Part shown: one piece after another, positions 26,169 through 34,786 of the stretch
How positions within the stretch are numbered: the first letter of the stretch is position 1
Layout: every line of letters begins with the position of its first letter
From: Planctomicrobium sp051466335
GTDB taxonomy: Bacteria; Planctomycetota; Planctomycetia; Planctomycetales; Planctomycetaceae
Direction: 5' to 3'
Length of the DNA: 64,000 nucleotides
Assembly: GCF_051466335.1 (NCBI RefSeq)
Contig: NZ_CP195793.1
Span: forward strand, 1,178,001-1,242,000
Translations under genes and position numbers: made by a program
The notes under the pieces: model-generated
Told to the model about the DNA's origin: nothing
Database searches by the model: none
What the model saw: only the letters and a program-made list of their open reading frames with translations

Positions 26169-27554
26169 ATGAATGACAGAACTCAAGGAATTTTTGGACA
26201 GAATCTCTCACGTCGATCTGTCTTGAAGTCTGCGGGAGCAGGCATGGGAATGGTGGCACTTGCTGGGATGCTGGCGGAGCAAAGTGCCCGAAGTGCCATC
26301 GCGGCACCTGCCGGTCCTCTGGCTCCAAAGAAGCCGTATTATCCAGTGAAGGCCAAGCGACTGATCTTCCTGTTTATGCAGGGAGCGACATCGCAGATGG
26401 ATACCTGGGAGTACAAACCGGAACTTCAGGCGAACGACGGGAAAATTGCACCCGGTGGAGGGACACTCACTGCTTCCAAGTTCAAGTTTCAGCAGTACGG
26501 CGAAACGGGAACCTGGGTGTCAGAACTTTATCCTCATACTGCGAAGCACGTCGACAAGATGTGCTTTTTGAGAGGGCTGCATACTGATACTCCGGCCCAT
26601 CCTCAAGCTGTCATTCAGTTGCACACAGGTACGGCGCTGGCGTCGTTGACCCGACCGTCGATGGGTGCCTGGTTGACCTACGGGTTAGGGACGGAGAATC
26701 AGGATCTTCCCGGGTACATCACAATCAATCCACCGCCCAATTTCGGTGGGGCAGTGAACTACGGGAGCGCATTCCTGCCTGCTCATTATCAGGGGACTCG
26801 CATCAACGATTCCGGGTTCATGCCGAACCTGACCGCGCAGGCGCCGACTCAGGTGCAGCGAAAGCAGATTGATTTGATTCAGTCATTAAACCGCAACCTT
26901 GGGCAGGATCCGGGAGCGCCGGATCAGCTGGATGGAGTGATTCAATCCTACGAACTGGCATTTAAGATGCAGGATCAGGTTCCTGATCTCCTCGACATTT
27001 CCAAAGAGCCGAAGCATGTGCAAGAAGCGTATGGAATCAAGCCGGGAGCAGCTGGTAGCTTTGCAAGACAGTGCTTGATGGCACGACGGTTGAGCGAGGC
27101 GGGGGTGCGGTTTGTCGAGATTTGCCATCCGGGCTGGGATCAGCACAACAATCTTCATCAAGGTTTGATTCGAAATTCACTCGCGACGGATCAAGCCACT
27201 GCCGCGTTGCTCGCTGACCTTGAACAACGTGGATTGTTGGAAGATACACTGGTTCTCTTTGGAAGTGAGTTTGGTCGTCTCCCGACGTCGCAAGGCCCGG
27301 ACGGACGCGACCATAACATTACCGGATATCCAATGTGGCTGGCGGGGGCTGGAGTCAAAGCTGGATATTCACATGGAGCGACAGACGAGTTCGGCCAACA
27401 CGCGATTGAAGGCCGTATGCACACGATGGACCTGCATGCAACATTGTTGCGATTGATGGGGCTTGATCACGAGTTATTGACCTACCCGTACGCTGGTCGA
27501 GAGTTCCGACTGACAGATGTCGGTGGAAACGTGGCGACTGAAATTTTTGCGTGA
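26169..27554 (+). CDS. DUF1501 Tat-exported protein, pair B
   Basis: 461 residues. The twin-Arg signal is SRRSVLKSAGAGMG (Arg15-Arg16), followed by a hydrophobic stretch to about residue 45. The mature part has KAKRLIFLFMQGATSQMDTW, the middle block YGLGTENQDLPGY, and near the C terminus GSEFGRLPTSQGPDGRDHN. In the usual GGEFGRTP motif, two residues differ here (Ser for Gly, Leu for Thr), which may matter if those positions form the active site. AGAGGAAG lies before the start. A strong bidirectional terminator follows. Confidence 0.92.
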   Translation: MNDRTQGIFGQNLSRRSVLKSAGAGMGMVALAGMLAEQSARSAIAAPAGPLAPKKPYYPVKAKRLIFLFMQGATSQMDTWEYKPELQANDGKIAPGGGTLTASKFKFQQYGETGTWVSELYPHTAKHVDKMCFLRGLHTDTPAHPQAVIQLHTGTALASLTRPSMGAWLTYGLGTENQDLPGYITINPPPNFGGAVNYGSAFLPAHYQGTRINDSGFMPNLTAQAPTQVQRKQIDLIQSLNRNLGQDPGAPDQLDGVIQSYELAFKMQDQVPDLLDISKEPKHVQEAYGIKPGAAGSFARQCLMARRLSEAGVRFVEICHPGWDQHNNLHQGLIRNSLATDQATAALLADLEQRGLLEDTLVLFGSEFGRLPTSQGPDGRDHNITGYPMWLAGAGVKAGYSHGATDEFGQHAIEGRMHTMDLHATLLRLMGLDHELLTYPYAGREFRLTDVGGNVATEIFA

Positions 27555-27573
27555 TTTCCACTCCTCGATTTAG

Positions 27574-27615
27574 AAAAAGAGCAGCCTTCGGATGAGTCCT
27601 GAGGCTGCTCTTTTT
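27574..27615. terminator. Bidirectional terminator, pair B / aldo-keto reductase
   Basis: AAAAAGAGCAGCCT (27574-27587) pairs perfectly with AGGCTGCTCTTTTT (27602-27615), giving T-runs on both strands between two convergent genes. Confidence 0.92.
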
Positions 27616-27632
27616 ATGCTGTGAATTCGAAC

Positions 27633-28631
27633 CTATTCGTAGATCGGGAAGAAGGTATTGAATGCTGCCTCAGCGAAGTCGCCGGGATCGTTGAATCGAC
27701 GATTGCGGTTGAGATTGCTGATTGTCGTCATCTCGTCGTTGGTCAGATTGAAATCGAAGATGGCAAGGTTTTCCGCCATTCGTTCTGGACTTGTTGTTTT
27801 GGGGACAATCGCGGTGTTTCGTTGAATTCCCCATCGCAGCAGCACCTGTGCGGGTGTTCGCTGAACCCGCCTTGCGATCTCTTGAATGACAGGCTGATTG
27901 ATCACAGCTTCCTCGGGCTGCGCCATTCCGAGAGAGAAATAGGACTGTGCTCCAAGAGGAGAGAACCCTGTGACGACGATGTTGGATTCCTGGCAGAAGC
28001 GGAGAAGCTTTGCTTGAGTCAGATAAGGGTGCAGTTCAATCTGGAGGACTGCCGGTGGGATTGTTGCGTACGACAGGAGGTCGCGCAGTAATGAAACACC
28101 GAAATTGCTGACCCCAATGTCACGCACAAGCCCTGCCTTGACGAGTTCTTCCATCGCCCCCCAAGTCTCGCTGACAGGAACCGGGTCTGCTTCCATGCGT
28201 GGATTCGGGACGTCTGGATCATGGAACCAGCCAGCCGGATAGCGAGTTTCGACGGGGACGTATTTCAGTGAAATCGGGAAGTGAATCAGGTAGAGGTCCA
28301 GTTCATCGAGCTGAAGATCGTGGAGCGACTTTTTCAGGGCCTTGGCAACATTCTCTGGTCGATGGTTCGTGTTCCAGAGTTTTGAAGTGATCCACAAGTC
28401 TTCGCGACGACAGAGACCCTCTTTAAGTACCTTCTGAAGTCCTTCGCCGGTCTGTGTTTCGTTTCCATAATCGCTGGCAGAATCGAAATGACGGTAGCCC
28501 GCTTTGGCTGCTTCGAATACTGCATTCGCTGTTTCAGCTTCGGGGATTTTCCAGAGCCCGAATCCTACGGAAGGAATCGAACGGCCGGTCGAGAGACGGA
28601 AATGCGAGAGGTCTGAAGAAGGAGTCGGCAC
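27633..28631 (-). CDS. Aldo/keto reductase
   Basis: 332 residues with no signal peptide. The catalytic tetrad is complete: D50 and Y55 in FDSASDYGNE, K84 in WITSKLWNT, H117 in YLIHFPIS. The cofactor end is visible as IVPKTTSPERMAENLAIFDF. The enzyme reduces aldehydes or ketones with NADPH in the cytoplasm; the natural substrate is not predictable. Its length and spacing match the AKR1/AKR2-like sugar and xylose reductase group better than the beta-subunit group. It stands alone between two PSCyt/DUF1501 pairs, convergent with pair B, and shows no obvious link to them. Confidence 0.92.
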   Translation of the reverse strand: MPTPSSDLSHFRLSTGRSIPSVGFGLWKIPEAETANAVFEAAKAGYRHFDSASDYGNETQTGEGLQKVLKEGLCRREDLWITSKLWNTNHRPENVAKALKKSLHDLQLDELDLYLIHFPISLKYVPVETRYPAGWFHDPDVPNPRMEADPVPVSETWGAMEELVKAGLVRDIGVSNFGVSLLRDLLSYATIPPAVLQIELHPYLTQAKLLRFCQESNIVVTGFSPLGAQSYFSLGMAQPEEAVINQPVIQEIARRVQRTPAQVLLRWGIQRNTAIVPKTTSPERMAENLAIFDFNLTNDEMTTISNLNRNRRFNDPGDFAEAAFNTFFPIYE

Positions 28632-28842
28632 AGGATATCCGTCTGTTTGGAGTGAAGAAGCGAGAATGAAATGTCTGTTTTACGTTGAGTCCCATCAAGA
28701 CTCAATTGAGAAGTATGTTCACTTCGCGTTGTCCGCTTCGGTTTGAGAAGTGACTTTCATGTCTGGAGATACCCCCACTGTCACGATCGACCCACGTTTG
28801 GACTACTTTCGCTGGAATCTCTTGGTCGAAGGAGGTCGCAAA
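28632..28842. other. Intergenic between aldo/keto reductase and pair C
   Basis: The full gene-free stretch up to pair C is 431 bp. It holds the reductase promoter on the minus strand and, further right, a small candidate frame at 28843. Nothing else was recognised. Confidence 0.4.
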
Positions 28843-29136
28843 ATGAATCGAGCCGGGGGAGCGGCAGTGAGGCTCTGGTTTCGCCTCGCTAGCGTTTCGC
28901 GGTTCAATGCTCACCGGGCTGACCAATGTTGGCTATTGCATTTGAAGTTGTTTACTATTTGTTTGATTTGCATTTGTGTTCACAGTGATCCTCTGAAAGC
29001 AATCAGGAACATTAGGTGCGAATGCGTGAGTATCCCCCGCCTCTTACCTCCCCGAGAACGTTATGGACTTTCGCAAGTCTTTTCAGTTCTGCCTTCTTGC
29101 GATTCTGATTGCGAAGCATGCAGCCGCTTTTGCTGA
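28843..29136 (+). CDS. Doubtful Cys-rich small ORF ahead of pair C
   Basis: A 97-codon frame whose ATG is preceded six bases upstream by a full AAGGAGGT. The product has about ten cysteines (for example CLICIC, CECV, CDSDCEAC) and one hydrophobic stretch (about 32-48). The last 25 codons overlap the pair C cytochrome gene in another frame, so its end may be constrained only by that gene. A translated leader coupling to pair C is possible; so is chance. No family was recognised. Confidence 0.25.
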   Translation: MNRAGGAAVRLWFRLASVSRFNAHRADQCWLLHLKLFTICLICICVHSDPLKAIRNIRCECVSIPRLLPPRERYGLSQVFSVLPSCDSDCEACSRFC

Positions 29137-32077
29137 CGACCATTTTGAAAAACGCGTTAAGCCAATCCTCCAGTCAAAATGTCTCGGCTGCCACAATGCG
29201 GATGATCGCAAAGGAGACCTGGTTCTCGATTATCGCAGCGGATTTCTCACTGGGGGAGAGAGTGGAAGTGCGATTGATCTCAAGCGACCTGAGCTCAGCC
29301 ATCTACTGGAGATGGTCACTCCGGTTGATGGAAAGGCCGCGATGCCCAAAGGGGCTGCACCACTTTCCGAAGACGAAATCGAATCACTCCGACTGTGGGT
29401 CGTGGACGGAGCGAAGTGGTCAGGGGATGAGGTTCTTCAAACGGAGGTTTGGTGGTCGCTACGACCACTCGTTCGTCCCACGGTTCCCGAAGTGACTGGG
29501 TTGCAGACTCTCGGCGGTACGCTCGCCGCACAGAATAATCCCATCGATGCATTCATCCAGCAGGGACTTCAACAACGCGGGCTGAAACCGTCTCCTCAGG
29601 CCGATCGAAGAACTCTCGCGCGCCGGGTCTACGCAGACGTGATCGGTCTACCCGCCACACCGGAAGAGATTCAGAAGTTTGTCGATGATCCCGATCCGAA
29701 GGCCTATGAGAAGTTGGTCGATCGACTTCTGGCGATGCCTCAGTACGGGGAAAAGTGGGGACGACACTGGCTGGATGTCGTCCGTTATGCAGATACGTGC
29801 GGGTATGATAAGGATAAGCTCCGTCGCAATGCGTGGCCGTATCGCGATTATGTCATTCGCTCGTTCAATGAGGACAAACAATATTCCAGATTTGTGCAGG
29901 AACAAGTGGCTGGGGATGTTCTGTTTCCCGGGACAAAAGATGGAATTCTCGGTTTAGGGTTTATAGTTGCCGGACCGTGGGACTTTATTGGGCATGTCGA
30001 AGTTTCGGAGTCCAAGATCGATGGCCAGATTGCGCGCTCTCTCGACCGCGATGAAATGGTGACCGGCACGCTGAACGCGTTTAGCAGCACAACGGTTCAA
30101 TGTGCGCGCTGCCACGACCACAAATTTGATCCAATTACTCAAAAGCACTACTACGGTTTGCAGGCGGTGTTTGCTGCCGTTGACCGGGCTGATCGTGCTT
30201 ATTTCGACTCCGCTTCTGACCAGGACGAATATGAGCGACTTGTGAAGCTGGTGGAGGATTCCAATCGGGAACGGATGGAGGTCGAGCAGCAGATTCAGGC
30301 TGCTTACATCGAACATGGAGAAGATTCAAACGTATCGCAGCGGCAGAAGGAACTCAGAGAACTTGAGCAGACTCGTGTCGATCGACCAGTGGAGTACGGT
30401 TATCACAGTCAGATCTCAGACAATCGGCTTGAGGAAAAATGGGTCCAGATTGATCTCAACTCGCATCACTCGCTGACTCGGGTCGTCGTCCACCCGTGTG
30501 ACGATGATTACAACGATATTGGACCGGGATTCGGGTTCCCGGAGCGATTTCGCATCGAGTTTGCGAGCGACCTGAAACAGTTCGAAGAGGGGGATGAACC
30601 GGAGTTTGTGATTGATCAGTCACAAGCCGACTTCCAGAATCCGAAACGAAAGGCCGTCGAATTTTTTGTCGGTCTTGACGACATACGCTGGGTGCGATTC
30701 ACTGCAACCCAATTGGCTCCTCGAAGCGGAGACTTTATTCTTGCGCTCGCTGAACTCGAAGTGTTCGATTCGGCGAATCAGAATCTGGCACGGCAGGGAG
30801 TTCTGACTGCATCGGATCATCTGGAAGCTCCCGTCAGGTGGTCGCTCCGCAATTTGAATGATGGTCTTTCTCCTGTCATGGGGTTGGCTGCCATTGAAAA
30901 GCAGTTGAGCGAACTTCGTGCATCGCTTGCAGAACTGGAGCAGCGATGTGTTCCCAAAGAACTTCTCAGCCGCCGTGATGCATTGTCTGCCGCGTCAATT
31001 CGACTGGATCAGCAGCAAAAAGAGATGCTCAACAAGCGAAAGATGGTTTACGCCGCAGCGACAGAGTTTCCCAATCAAGGAGAGTTTCGTGCAACCCGCG
31101 GAATTTCGCGCGATGTGCGGGTATTGAACCGCGGAAATGTGACTGAGCCGCTCGAGCTCGCGATTCCCGGGACAATTCCAGTTGTCGCTGGTGTCCCTGT
31201 GGAATTCGAGCTTACAGAAAATCATCTGGAAGGGGAGCGTCGTGCTGCTTTAGCGAGATGGTTGGTTCGAGAAGACAATTCGCTGACCTGGAGATCAATC
31301 GTCAACCGTGTCTGGCTGTTCCACTTCGGTTCCGGATTGGTCAGCACACCGAATGACTTCGGACGAATGGGAATGTTGCCGACGCACCCCGAGTTGCTGG
31401 ACTGGTTGGCTGTTGAATTCCGTGATGATGGACAGTCGTTCAAGAAGTTACATCGGTTGATCTTGACCAGTTCGACGTACCAGCAGGCGTCTGCGAATGA
31501 TGAAGCGAATGCTGAAATCGATGCATCCAATCAATCTCTTTGGAGGATGAATCGACGTCGTCTTGATGCTGAAGAACTGCGAGATGCAATTTTGGCTGTA
31601 AGTGGGAAGTTGAATCTCGAGATGGGTGGACCCGGCTTCTTTCTCTTTGATCTCGAGAAGGAGGAGCATTCACCGCACTACGAATATCACACGTTCGATC
31701 CGTCTCAACCGGAGTCACATCGCCGAAGTGTGTACCGCTTCGTGGTTCGGTCTCAACCAGACCCGTTCATGACAACTCTGGATTGCGCGGATTCATCTCA
31801 AAGCACTCCTCAACGAATGGAAACTGTCACGGCACTCCAGGCGTTGGCGATGTTAAACAATAAGTTCAATCTGGCCATGAGCGAAGCGTTCGCTGTACGG
31901 TTGAATGAGGTTTCTCCTGATGAATCACAAAAGATTCAACATGGATTTCAGTTGGTGACGGGACGGACAGCGACCCCCGAAGAACTGGAGCAACTCACCA
32001 GTTTTTCGGGTGAATTCGGGCTGCCAAGTCTCTGCCGCCTCCTCTTCAATTTGAATGAGTTTTCCTATATCGACTGA
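29063..32077 (+). CDS. PSCyt1/DUF1549/DUF1553 cytochrome-like protein with discoidin-like insert, pair C
   Basis: 1004 residues. Signal peptide 1-24; PSCyt1 haem motif C40-L-G-C43-H44; DUF1549 about 150-360 with a second motif C347-A-R-C350-H351 (CARCHDHKFDP). Between about 442 and 572 lies a beta-rich segment with ISDNRLEEKWVQIDL, VVVHPCDDDY and WVRFTATQLAPRSGDFILAL-AELEVF. This is the pattern of an F5/8 type C (discoidin-like) carbohydrate-binding domain. DUF1553 follows (about 719-960; LTWRSIVNRVWLFHFGSG). The insert suggests the complex docks to a polysaccharide. The DUF1501 partner lies about 60-80 bp downstream. The start ATG overlaps the doubtful small frame at 28843. Confidence 0.9.
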   Translation: MDFRKSFQFCLLAILIAKHAAAFADDHFEKRVKPILQSKCLGCHNADDRKGDLVLDYRSGFLTGGESGSAIDLKRPELSHLLEMVTPVDGKAAMPKGAAPLSEDEIESLRLWVVDGAKWSGDEVLQTEVWWSLRPLVRPTVPEVTGLQTLGGTLAAQNNPIDAFIQQGLQQRGLKPSPQADRRTLARRVYADVIGLPATPEEIQKFVDDPDPKAYEKLVDRLLAMPQYGEKWGRHWLDVVRYADTCGYDKDKLRRNAWPYRDYVIRSFNEDKQYSRFVQEQVAGDVLFPGTKDGILGLGFIVAGPWDFIGHVEVSESKIDGQIARSLDRDEMVTGTLNAFSSTTVQCARCHDHKFDPITQKHYYGLQAVFAAVDRADRAYFDSASDQDEYERLVKLVEDSNRERMEVEQQIQAAYIEHGEDSNVSQRQKELRELEQTRVDRPVEYGYHSQISDNRLEEKWVQIDLNSHHSLTRVVVHPCDDDYNDIGPGFGFPERFRIEFASDLKQFEEGDEPEFVIDQSQADFQNPKRKAVEFFVGLDDIRWVRFTATQLAPRSGDFILALAELEVFDSANQNLARQGVLTASDHLEAPVRWSLRNLNDGLSPVMGLAAIEKQLSELRASLAELEQRCVPKELLSRRDALSAASIRLDQQQKEMLNKRKMVYAAATEFPNQGEFRATRGISRDVRVLNRGNVTEPLELAIPGTIPVVAGVPVEFELTENHLEGERRAALARWLVREDNSLTWRSIVNRVWLFHFGSGLVSTPNDFGRMGMLPTHPELLDWLAVEFRDDGQSFKKLHRLILTSSTYQQASANDEANAEIDASNQSLWRMNRRRLDAEELRDAILAVSGKLNLEMGGPGFFLFDLEKEEHSPHYEYHTFDPSQPESHRRSVYRFVVRSQPDPFMTTLDCADSSQSTPQRMETVTALQALAMLNNKFNLAMSEAFAVRLNEVSPDESQKIQHGFQLVTGRTATPEELEQLTSFSGEFGLPSLCRLLFNLNEFSYID

Positions 32078-32139
32078 GTGTCCCTGAATTGGATGCACGA
32101 GTGTCCGCAGCATTCGTGAGTTGAGTCTGGAAGAATCCT

Positions 32140-33642
32140 GTGAAAGAAGAATTCACGTCGATGTTACAAATCAGCGAGAGCATGTCACGCCGTCAGTTTC
32201 TCTTTCGCAGTGCCTGTGGATTTGGCGGTTTAGCATTGTCAGCGATGATGCACGAAGATGCGGCTCAGGCGTCATCGGGAGCAGCGACAGGGGGCGTACT
32301 GGAGGCGTTGCACTACGCCCCGCGTGCCAAGCGGGTGATTCAATTGTTTATGGCGGGAGCGGCCAGCCATATCGATCTTTGGGATTACAAACCGGCTCTC
32401 GAAAAGCACCACGGGGAACCGGCGGACTTTGGCGAAAAGGTAGAAACCTTCCAGAATGGACTTGGGCCCTGGATGAAATCTCCATTCACGTTCCGCCCGT
32501 ATGGGGAATGTGGAAAGATGATCAGCGACGCAGTGGCTCCTCTGGGAGACTGCGTTGATGACATTGCCTTCGTTCACAATATGGTCGGCAAGTCTGGTGT
32601 GCACAGTACGGGAACCTACTTGCAGGCGACCGGTTTTCAGCTTCCGGGATTTCCGGGAATGGGATCGTGGATCAGCTATGGGCTGGGCTCACTGAATCAG
32701 AATCTGCCGACATTTGTTGTGCTGCCAGATCATCGAGGATTTGCGAGTAACGGCCCGAAGAACTGGGGAGCGGGATTTCTTCCTGCCAGTGCTCAGGGGA
32801 CGATGGTCTACCCGCAGCGGGAGATTCCAATCGAAGACATTCGAGCCCAGTCTGGGTTCGTCTCTCCGAAATCGGATCAGGCGACGTTCGCTCTGCTTGA
32901 CCGACTGAACCGCCAGCACGAACAGAGCCGGGAAGGTGATTCCAGACTCGATGCCAGAATTCGATCTTATGAACTGGCAGCCCGAATGCAGCTGAGCGCC
33001 CCCGAAGCTCTGGATCTCTCGCAAGAGCCCAAGCACATCCTCGAGATGTACGGACTCGATCGACAAGGGGCCACCTATCCGAGTGAAATTAACGTTCCGG
33101 AAGAGATCGAATACTTCGGAAGAAAATGTCTTGTCGCCCGTCGATTGGTTGAGCGGGGAGTGCGATTTATCCAGATCTGGTCCGGGAACGACAACGGGTT
33201 CCCGCGACGGAACTGGGACAGTCATGAAGATCTGCAACGGGAGCATGGGCCTCTGGCGATGGGGATGGCTACTGGTACCGCCGCTTTGATTAAGGACTTG
33301 AAGCAACGAGGCTTGCTGGAAGACACTTTGATTCTCTGGACCACAGAGTTTGGGCGAATGCCCTCCTCTCAGGGAGGCGTCGGCCGTGACCACAATCCGT
33401 TCTCATTTACAAACTGGATGTGCGGCGGGGGAATCAAAGGAGGCCAGAGTTACGGCCCAAGTGACGAATGGGGTTATAAGTCGCTGGACCGATCGAATCC
33501 GACCGAGGTGTACGACATCCACGCGACGATATTGCGACAATTGGGAATTGATCATGAGCGTCTGACATTCCGTTCGAACGGAATTGATCGTCGATTAACG
33601 GATGTTCACGGACGAGTCCTCCATGAGCTTCTGGATTTATAG
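32140..33642 (+). CDS. DUF1501 Tat-exported protein, pair C
   Basis: 500 residues from a GTG at 32140. Alternative starts are the ATG at 32161 and a later ATG that would place the Tat motif MSRRQFLFRS at the very N terminus. GGAAGAA upstream fits the GTG best, so the choice is uncertain. The mature part has RAKRVIQLFMAGAASHIDLWD, ISYGLGSLNQNLPTF, and C-terminal TTEFGRMPSSQG then GRDHN; the usual first Gly-Gly is Thr-Thr. It is the longest of the four DUF1501 proteins because of an extra loop around residues 310-330. It is cotranscribed with the pair C cytochrome gene on spacing grounds. No terminator is apparent downstream. Confidence 0.9.
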   Translation: MKEEFTSMLQISESMSRRQFLFRSACGFGGLALSAMMHEDAAQASSGAATGGVLEALHYAPRAKRVIQLFMAGAASHIDLWDYKPALEKHHGEPADFGEKVETFQNGLGPWMKSPFTFRPYGECGKMISDAVAPLGDCVDDIAFVHNMVGKSGVHSTGTYLQATGFQLPGFPGMGSWISYGLGSLNQNLPTFVVLPDHRGFASNGPKNWGAGFLPASAQGTMVYPQREIPIEDIRAQSGFVSPKSDQATFALLDRLNRQHEQSREGDSRLDARIRSYELAARMQLSAPEALDLSQEPKHILEMYGLDRQGATYPSEINVPEEIEYFGRKCLVARRLVERGVRFIQIWSGNDNGFPRRNWDSHEDLQREHGPLAMGMATGTAALIKDLKQRGLLEDTLILWTTEFGRMPSSQGGVGRDHNPFSFTNWMCGGGIKGGQSYGPSDEWGYKSLDRSNPTEVYDIHATILRQLGIDHERLTFRSNGIDRRLTDVHGRVLHELLDL

Positions 33643-34016
33643 CAGGAAATGAAACGGGTGTAGGTTTTGTAAGTGTCGTGTTCGTAATAGATTGCGGAAT
33701 GTTCGTTGCTGAAGTTGGCAGGAGTTCGCTGAAAACGCATCGCGGTTGCGTACAATTCTGTGAACGTTGATGGCTTGTGACGTGTCGTTCTGCGTGCTGA
33801 ATTCCAATTGATCTCTTCAGTGAGTGTTGTGTTTTTCAATTGGCACGTACAATGCAGTCGCAGCAATTGACTGAAACCGTGCAAATTCGGCCAGTCCCGC
33901 GGAATGTGTTGAGGGAATTCTCCCGATGACGCGGTGAGACTGCACCACTCAGTTACGACAGGAATGAGACGTTGTTTGAAATCTCCGGAACACGAGAAAC
34001 CCGCATCCGTGGGGAA
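33643..34016. other. Intergenic upstream of rsfS
   Basis: 374 bp. An inverted repeat CCAATTGA (33804-33811) / TCAATTGG (33836-33843) flanks a T-rich spacer (gtgttgtgttttt). TTGGCA at its right end could be a -35. Otherwise no gene or RNA fold was seen. The rsfS frame is open back to a TTG at 33972. Confidence 0.4.
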
Positions 34017-34616
34017 ATGGCAGGCATTCGCAGTGAAGCGGGGCTTCAAAAGAGCCTGCTGAACGCTTGTCTGGTTGCGCAGGTCTGTGAAGATTTCCGT
34101 GGTCAGGATGTGCAGGTTCTCGACGTCACCAATGCAACATCCCTGTTCGACTTTTTCGTCATCGCAACCGGAAGCAACCGCCGCCAGTTGCGTGCTATGG
34201 CTGAGAAGTCAGACGACATGATGAACGCTCAGCGATCAAACCGTCTTGGTCGCGAAGGGGCAGACGTCCCCTGGATCTGTCACGATTATGGTGACATCGT
34301 TCTTCACGTGTTTGTTCCGGATGCCCGTAAGCTTTACGATCTGGAAAACCTGTGGGGAGACGCTGTTCGTGTTGACTGGAAATCGATGATTCCGGAGTCG
34401 ATGCGACCGACAGCACGTCCGATCGCACCGAAGATCGAAGAGATCGATCTTGATGTCATCGAAGATGATGAGCAGTCCATCATGGATCAGTTGGAAGACG
34501 AAGAACGTCTCCTGCGTGAAGACGAAGCCCGCCTTCTCGCAGAGCTCGATGATGACGAGATCAACTGTGACCCACTGATCGAGGATGATCTGGATGACGA
34601 AGAAGATCTTGTCTGA
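34017..34616 (+). CDS. rsfS: Ribosome silencing factor RsfS with acidic tail
   Basis: 199 residues from the ATG at 34017. Residues 10-125 form the Iojap/RsfS domain: QDVQVLDVTNATSLFDFFVIATG, then SNRRQLRAMAEKSDD, DYGDIVLHVFVPDARKLYDLE and NLWGDAVRVDW. RsfS binds uL14 on the large ribosomal subunit and blocks subunit joining when nutrients are short. The usual protein ends soon after the DW motif. Here about 75 more residues follow, and in the last 61 roughly half are Asp or Glu. A Pro/Arg linker (130-138) precedes the tail. The neighbour downstream is argS; nadD, a frequent partner, is not here. A terminator follows at 34651. Confidence 0.93.
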   Translation: MAGIRSEAGLQKSLLNACLVAQVCEDFRGQDVQVLDVTNATSLFDFFVIATGSNRRQLRAMAEKSDDMMNAQRSNRLGREGADVPWICHDYGDIVLHVFVPDARKLYDLENLWGDAVRVDWKSMIPESMRPTARPIAPKIEEIDLDVIEDDEQSIMDQLEDEERLLREDEARLLAELDDDEINCDPLIEDDLDDEEDLV

Positions 34617-34650
34617 TCTATTCAGGTCGACGAACTGAACTGTTTTCAAT

Positions 34651-34700
34651 CAACAGCAGCATCTGGAACAAAAATCGCCCGGTGACTGCTGTTGTTTTTT
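34651..34700 (+). terminator. Terminator after rsfS
   Basis: CAACAGCAG (34651-34659) pairs with CTGCTGTTG (34686-34694) and is followed at once by TTTTTT. The loop is long (26 nt), but the stem and T-run are typical. Confidence 0.7.
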
Positions 34701-34786
34701 GTCCGCCGTCAGTATTACGTGACGGGGTATTTCTGGAATTTATTCGCTCAGCGTGATTTCTGTGCGAACAAGCGAACGTCAGTAGC

